Source: JAUWQU01 sp964605095
Lineage (GTDB): Bacteria; Planctomycetota; Phycisphaerae; SM23-33
Direction of reading: 5' to 3'
DNA length: 17,888 nucleotides
Assembly (NCBI GenBank): GCA_964605095.1
Contig: CAZSBS010000077.1
Location: 1-17,888 of the forward strand
Shown here in pieces: positions 14,491-17,888 of this stretch. Both the position numbers and the translations under genes were made by a program. The notes under the pieces were generated by a model that was not told the origin of the DNA, ran no database searches, and worked only from the letters and a program-made list of their open reading frames with translations. The first letter of the stretch is position 1. Each line of letters opens with the position of its first letter.

Positions 14491-15534
14491 ATGAGCCTGC
14501 CGAAAAGACGCGCTTTTACGTTGGCGGAGTTGATCGTCGTCATTGCCATAATCGGGCTGCTCGTGGCAATTCTCCTGCCTACGTTGACCGGGGCCGTCGC
14601 GACCCAGCGGCAGGTGGAGTGCGCCTTGCACCTGGAGAAGATCGGGCAGGCCTGCGCGACCCGGATGGCGAGCATGGGCACCGGGTTCAATGGCCAGGTG
14701 GCCCCATTTGGCTGGCAGAACACGCTGAGAACCTTCGTGTCGAACGACAAGACCGTCTTCATCTGCCCGGAAGACGGCAACCCGGCGCCCGATCCTGGCG
14801 GGGGGCTCAAAGGCATCTGCATCGAGGTGTTCCAGGGGGGTAGCTTCTACTGGGACGTGTACCTGGACCAGGTGGACTCCGACGAATGGATCTGGAAGAT
14901 GTCCAGAACGCAGTACTTGGAGTTCATGAAGGTCTCCGGAGAGGGAATAACAACTCCCTACAAGGCCGTCTACCAGAAGACGGGGTACGTCGAGGACAGT
15001 GACCCCTACACCATGTACTTCACCTTCGAGGACTGCGCCCCGGGCGGCGGTGGAGACCAGGACTTCTACGACGTGGTCCTGGAAGTGCATTACACCGAGT
15101 CGGAGATCCAGTTCAAAGTCATGGTTCGCGCGTCGGGCATGAGCTTTGGCCTCTGCAAGAAGGATCCCGACAGAAAGGTTCTCATCCCCAACCTGAGTTT
15201 GGGGGCGACTGCTTCGACCCCGTTCTTCGGGGGCAAGTCGAGCTACGGCATCAACTCCATGTCGGCCAAGATCCCCCTCGCCAAGCGGAAGCTCCTGGCC
15301 CTGGACTACGAGCGGACGATCGCCGTCGGCTCCGCCTACGACGAGGGCACGGACCGTGCCGAACACCTGAGCTACTGGAACCCGACACCGCAGGATCCGA
15401 AGGCCCCGCCGACGTTCGCCAGGCACTTCGGAAAGTCCAACGTGCTCTTCGCCGATGGAACCGTGTACCTCTTGAGCCCCCAGGCCATCAACCCCAACAA
15501 CCCTCTGAACGCCCATGAGTACTGGGATCCGTAA
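14491..15534 (+). CDS. Prepilin-like protein with H-X9-DG motif
   Basis: The 347-residue product opens with a type IV prepilin leader: basic SLPKRRA, then FTLAE with the conserved Glu at mature position 5, and a hydrophobic helix (LIVVIAIIGLLVAILLPTL). Residue -1 is Ala rather than the usual Gly. The C-terminus holds H312-x9-D322-G323 (RHFGKSNVLFADG), the H-X9-DG motif of the large pseudopilin-like families abundant in planctomycetes. The middle is a soluble domain with several Cys residues. GGAGG lies 8 bases before the ATG. It is probably processed by a prepilin peptidase and surface- or envelope-displayed; the partner and role are unknown. Confidence 0.9.
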   Translation: MSLPKRRAFTLAELIVVIAIIGLLVAILLPTLTGAVATQRQVECALHLEKIGQACATRMASMGTGFNGQVAPFGWQNTLRTFVSNDKTVFICPEDGNPAPDPGGGLKGICIEVFQGGSFYWDVYLDQVDSDEWIWKMSRTQYLEFMKVSGEGITTPYKAVYQKTGYVEDSDPYTMYFTFEDCAPGGGGDQDFYDVVLEVHYTESEIQFKVMVRASGMSFGLCKKDPDRKVLIPNLSLGATASTPFFGGKSSYGINSMSAKIPLAKRKLLALDYERTIAVGSAYDEGTDRAEHLSYWNPTPQDPKAPPTFARHFGKSNVLFADGTVYLLSPQAINPNNPLNAHEYWDP

Positions 15535-15563
15535 GATCCGTAAGAGAATATCCTGGCCGGGTG

Positions 15564-15569
15564 TATAAT
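15564..15569 (+). promoter_or_regulatory. Possible -10 element before the Gfo/Idh gene
   Basis: A perfect TATAAT lies 33 bases before the ATG at 15603, in a 68-base gap. No -35 hexamer stands out at the correct distance. The position and the good ribosome binding site downstream (AGGAG at 15591-15595) suit a promoter that makes this gene pair independent of the prepilin gene. Confidence 0.35.
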
Positions 15570-15602
15570 CCGTTCATCGAACTTCTAAACAGGAGATAAG
15601 CC

Positions 15603-16994
15603 ATGACCATAACACGCGACCGTAAGAATGTCGGGACATCCGCCGCCACAGCCATCGGGCGACGGGCGTTCCTCAAGCGAAGCCTTGCATGCGGTGCGGC
15701 CTTTGCGGCGCCGCACATTGTCACCACGCCGCTGCTTGGCGCCGATGCACCGAGCAACCGCGTCACCGTCGGCCAGATCGGCTGCGGCAACATCGGAAGC
15801 AACTACCACATTTCCACCCTCATCAGGGAAGCCGACGTTCGGATCATCGCGGTGGCGGATGCCTACAAGAGCCGTCGCGAAGCCGCCGCCGCCCGGCTCA
15901 ACAAGCAGTACGGCGAGGGCACGACCAAGGCGTACGCCGACTTCCGGGAAATCCTGGCCCGCCCGGACGTGGACGCCGTCATTGTCGGCGCGCACGATAA
16001 CTGGCACATGCCGATGTCCATCGCGGCCGCAAAGGCCGGCAAGGACGTTTACTGCCAGAAGCCGTTGGGCCTGGACTTCGGCCTGACCGGCCTGCTTCGC
16101 GACACGGTCCGCGACAAGAAGCGGATCTTCCAGTTCGGCACGCAGTACCGGTCGATGTTCCGGTATCGGCTTATGGTGCAGCTCGTTCGCAACGGCTACA
16201 TCGGCAAGCTCGAGCGGATCGACCTGTGGAGCCGCGACGTATCGAACGACGTGAACAATTACGCTGTCAAGCCCTACGGCTCAGCCATCGAGGTCCCGGT
16301 GCCCGCGGACTTCGACTTCGACGCCTGGCAGGGGCCTTCGCCGATGGCCCCGTACACGGTCGACCGATGCACCTGCTGGGGCGGCTACCATTGCCCCGAG
16401 ACGTCGCTGGGCTTCATTGCAGGCTGCGCCATCCACGAACTCGGGCTCGCCCAGTGGGCCAACAAGAGCGACGACACCAGCCCGATCCGCTACAAGGGGA
16501 CCGGCAGCGTGCCAAAGGAGGGCATTTTCCGCACGCTGGAGAAATGGGACGTCATGTGCGACTACCCAAACGGCGTGAAACTGCATTTCATGGACTACCG
16601 CACCGCCAAGACGGCAGTCGGCGGGATGCTGCCCGGTTGGCACCCAGGCGACGGCGTGATCTTCCACGGCTCCGAAGGCTGGATCAGCGACGTGGAGGGC
16701 TGGGCCACCAGCAACAAGGCGCTCTGGAAGCAGCAGCCCAAGCCCACCGACGAAATCCTGCCGGTCTCGCCGGAACACAACCGCAACTTCATCGACTGCG
16801 TCAAGTCGCGGAAGGAAACGATGTGCCCGGTGGAGATGGCCATCCGCTGCGACGCGATCACCCAGTTGTCAACCATCGCGGCAATTACGGGCCGCGAGAT
16901 TCAGTGGGACCCCAAGAAAGAGAAGATCGTCAACGATGCGGAAGCCGAGAAGATGCTCATCCGCCCGTACCGCGAAAAATGGAAGGTTTGGTGA
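15603..16994 (+). CDS. Tat-exported Gfo/Idh/MocA-family oxidoreductase-like protein
   Basis: The 463-residue protein has a twin-arginine leader, RRAFLK (20-25) plus a hydrophobic stretch and AxA-like cleavage area, then a Rossmann domain with GCGNIG (60-65) and the alpha/beta oligomerisation domain. Gfo/Idh/MocA enzymes oxidise or reduce sugars with NAD(P); export with bound cofactor fits the Tat route. The EKP motif appears as Q152-K153-P. H278 fits the family His, but the Asp expected four residues before it is G274 and the Asp of the HxxD pattern is G281. Chemistry may therefore differ from the textbook dyad. AGGAG lies 7 bases before the ATG. The next gene follows after 3 bases, suggesting one sugar-processing pathway. 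Confidence 0.9.
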   Translation: MTITRDRKNVGTSAATAIGRRAFLKRSLACGAAFAAPHIVTTPLLGADAPSNRVTVGQIGCGNIGSNYHISTLIREADVRIIAVADAYKSRREAAAARLNKQYGEGTTKAYADFREILARPDVDAVIVGAHDNWHMPMSIAAAKAGKDVYCQKPLGLDFGLTGLLRDTVRDKKRIFQFGTQYRSMFRYRLMVQLVRNGYIGKLERIDLWSRDVSNDVNNYAVKPYGSAIEVPVPADFDFDAWQGPSPMAPYTVDRCTCWGGYHCPETSLGFIAGCAIHELGLAQWANKSDDTSPIRYKGTGSVPKEGIFRTLEKWDVMCDYPNGVKLHFMDYRTAKTAVGGMLPGWHPGDGVIFHGSEGWISDVEGWATSNKALWKQQPKPTDEILPVSPEHNRNFIDCVKSRKETMCPVEMAIRCDAITQLSTIAAITGREIQWDPKKEKIVNDAEAEKMLIRPYREKWKVW

Positions 16995-16997
16995 ATC

Positions 16998-17888
16998 ATG
17001 CACGACAGGCAACTCTCGCGGCGCACGTTTCTCCAACACTCGAGCGCGGTCCTGGCCGGGGCCGCCCTGGCCAACACGCTGTCGGCGCGGGCAACTGCCG
17101 GCGAGAAGACGCCCTGGCCAATGCGAATGTCCACCTCGACCGTGCAGTTCAGTTCCCTGTCCGTGGAGAAGGCGTGTGAGCAGATCGCCGCGCTGGGGTT
17201 CGCCGCGGTCGACTTCTGGCACGCGGGCTTCGGATGCCCCCATCTCGACGATATCGAGAAACGCCTGGGGGCCGAGGGTCTCAAGGACCTGCTCGCCAAG
17301 AACAAGCTGAAGCTCTGTGCGTTCACCTGTTACAACGTCGGCTCCAATGCCGTCTATTCCCGGTTTGCCGAGCTCCTCGGCAAGGCCGGCGGGGGCCTGG
17401 CGGTTCGCGAGGCCCGCTACGGCAAGGTCAAGGACCTCACCGCCGAGATGAAGGCCCTGCTGGAAACACTCAAACCTCAATTGGAACTGGCTGAGAAATA
17501 CAATTCGCGCATCGCCGTCGAGAACCACGACAACAGCCTGCTCAATTCCAAGGATTCCTTCAAGGCATTCGTCGAACTGAACTCGAATCCTCGTCTGGGA
17601 ATCGCCTTGGCGCCGTATCACCTGCAGGCCGCGAAGATCCCGGTCGAGGATGTCATTGGGATTGTCGGAAAGCAGTTGCTGTTCTTCTATGCCTGGCAGA
17701 ATGGCGCGGGCATGAAGCAACTGCCGGGCGTCGGCCCGGCCGACTTCACTCCCTGGATTGCGGCTTTGGCCCGGGCAGGCTACGCCGAGTACGTCAACCC
17801 CTTCATGCACGGCCACCCCGGCCCGGACGAGATGGCCAAGGGATTGGCGACGGCCCGGGATTACCTTGTCCGATGCCACAAAAAGGCC
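16998..17888 (+). CDS. Tat-exported TIM-barrel sugar isomerase/epimerase-like protein (partial)
   Basis: The frame is open from ATG 16998 to the window end (297 codons, 3' end missing). It begins with a twin-arginine signal (SRRTFLQHSS, hydrophobic stretch, ARATA). The rest resembles xylose-isomerase-like TIM barrels (AP endonuclease 2 fold): MSTSTVQF on the first strand, AVDFWH on the second, AVENHD with a likely metal-binding E175 on the middle strand, and APYH208 where D-x-x-H is usual. A late YVNPFMHGHP replaces the usual final Glu strand. The start follows the upstream stop by 3 bases with GGAAGG 11 bases away. Its partner is probably the preceding oxidoreductase-like protein; the substrate is unknown. 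Confidence 0.85.
   Translation, partial: MHDRQLSRRTFLQHSSAVLAGAALANTLSARATAGEKTPWPMRMSTSTVQFSSLSVEKACEQIAALGFAAVDFWHAGFGCPHLDDIEKRLGAEGLKDLLAKNKLKLCAFTCYNVGSNAVYSRFAELLGKAGGGLAVREARYGKVKDLTAEMKALLETLKPQLELAEKYNSRIAVENHDNSLLNSKDSFKAFVELNSNPRLGIALAPYHLQAAKIPVEDVIGIVGKQLLFFYAWQNGAGMKQLPGVGPADFTPWIAALARAGYAEYVNPFMHGHPGPDEMAKGLATARDYLVRCHKKA

Overview
The window is GC-rich bacterial DNA, most likely from a member of the Planctomycetota, perhaps a Phycisphaerae-like lineage. Four things point that way: a prepilin-type protein ending in an H-X9-DG motif, Tat-exported Gfo/Idh/MocA oxidoreductase and TIM-barrel genes side by side, an antisense remnant of a C-terminal tail I associate with planctomycete proteins, and spacers crowded with short palindromic and tandem repeats. 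Lentisphaerae or Verrucomicrobia cannot be excluded from sequence alone.

Layout. 1-3137: a repeat-bearing leader, then uvrA (nucleotide excision repair). 3138-3691: a 554-base gene-free spacer with 7-base tandem repeats and a 272-base nested palindrome mosaic. 3692-6151: a fused RlmL/RlmK 23S rRNA methyltransferase with an unusually long linker that appears to be built from intergenic repeat DNA. 6207-7256 (minus): an exported alpha/beta-hydrolase-fold protein that seems to lack all three catalytic residues. It converges on rlmKL across an 18-bp-stem inverted repeat. 7478-7561: tRNA-Leu(CAA), then a hairpin cluster and a 79-residue GIY-YIG protein.

8362-13510: a tight five-gene operon with a membrane sensor histidine kinase, a response regulator with a TPR tail and no DNA-binding domain, two TrkA/RCK proteins (one with only the nucleotide-binding half) and the TrkH potassium channel subunit. 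The arrangement suggests a signalling pair dedicated to potassium uptake, possibly acting on the transporter through protein contacts. This is the strongest candidate for an undescribed system in the window.

13511-13832: a spacer with a decayed antisense gene end and a promoter. 13833-15534: a two-gene unit, a membrane-anchored HEAT-repeat protein and an H-X9-DG prepilin-like protein. 15603 to the window end: a two-gene unit of Tat-exported proteins, a Gfo/Idh/MocA-family protein and a TIM-barrel sugar isomerase/epimerase-like protein cut by the window edge. Both look altered at the positions their families usually use for catalysis.

All family assignments come from reading motifs by eye. 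No database search was run.
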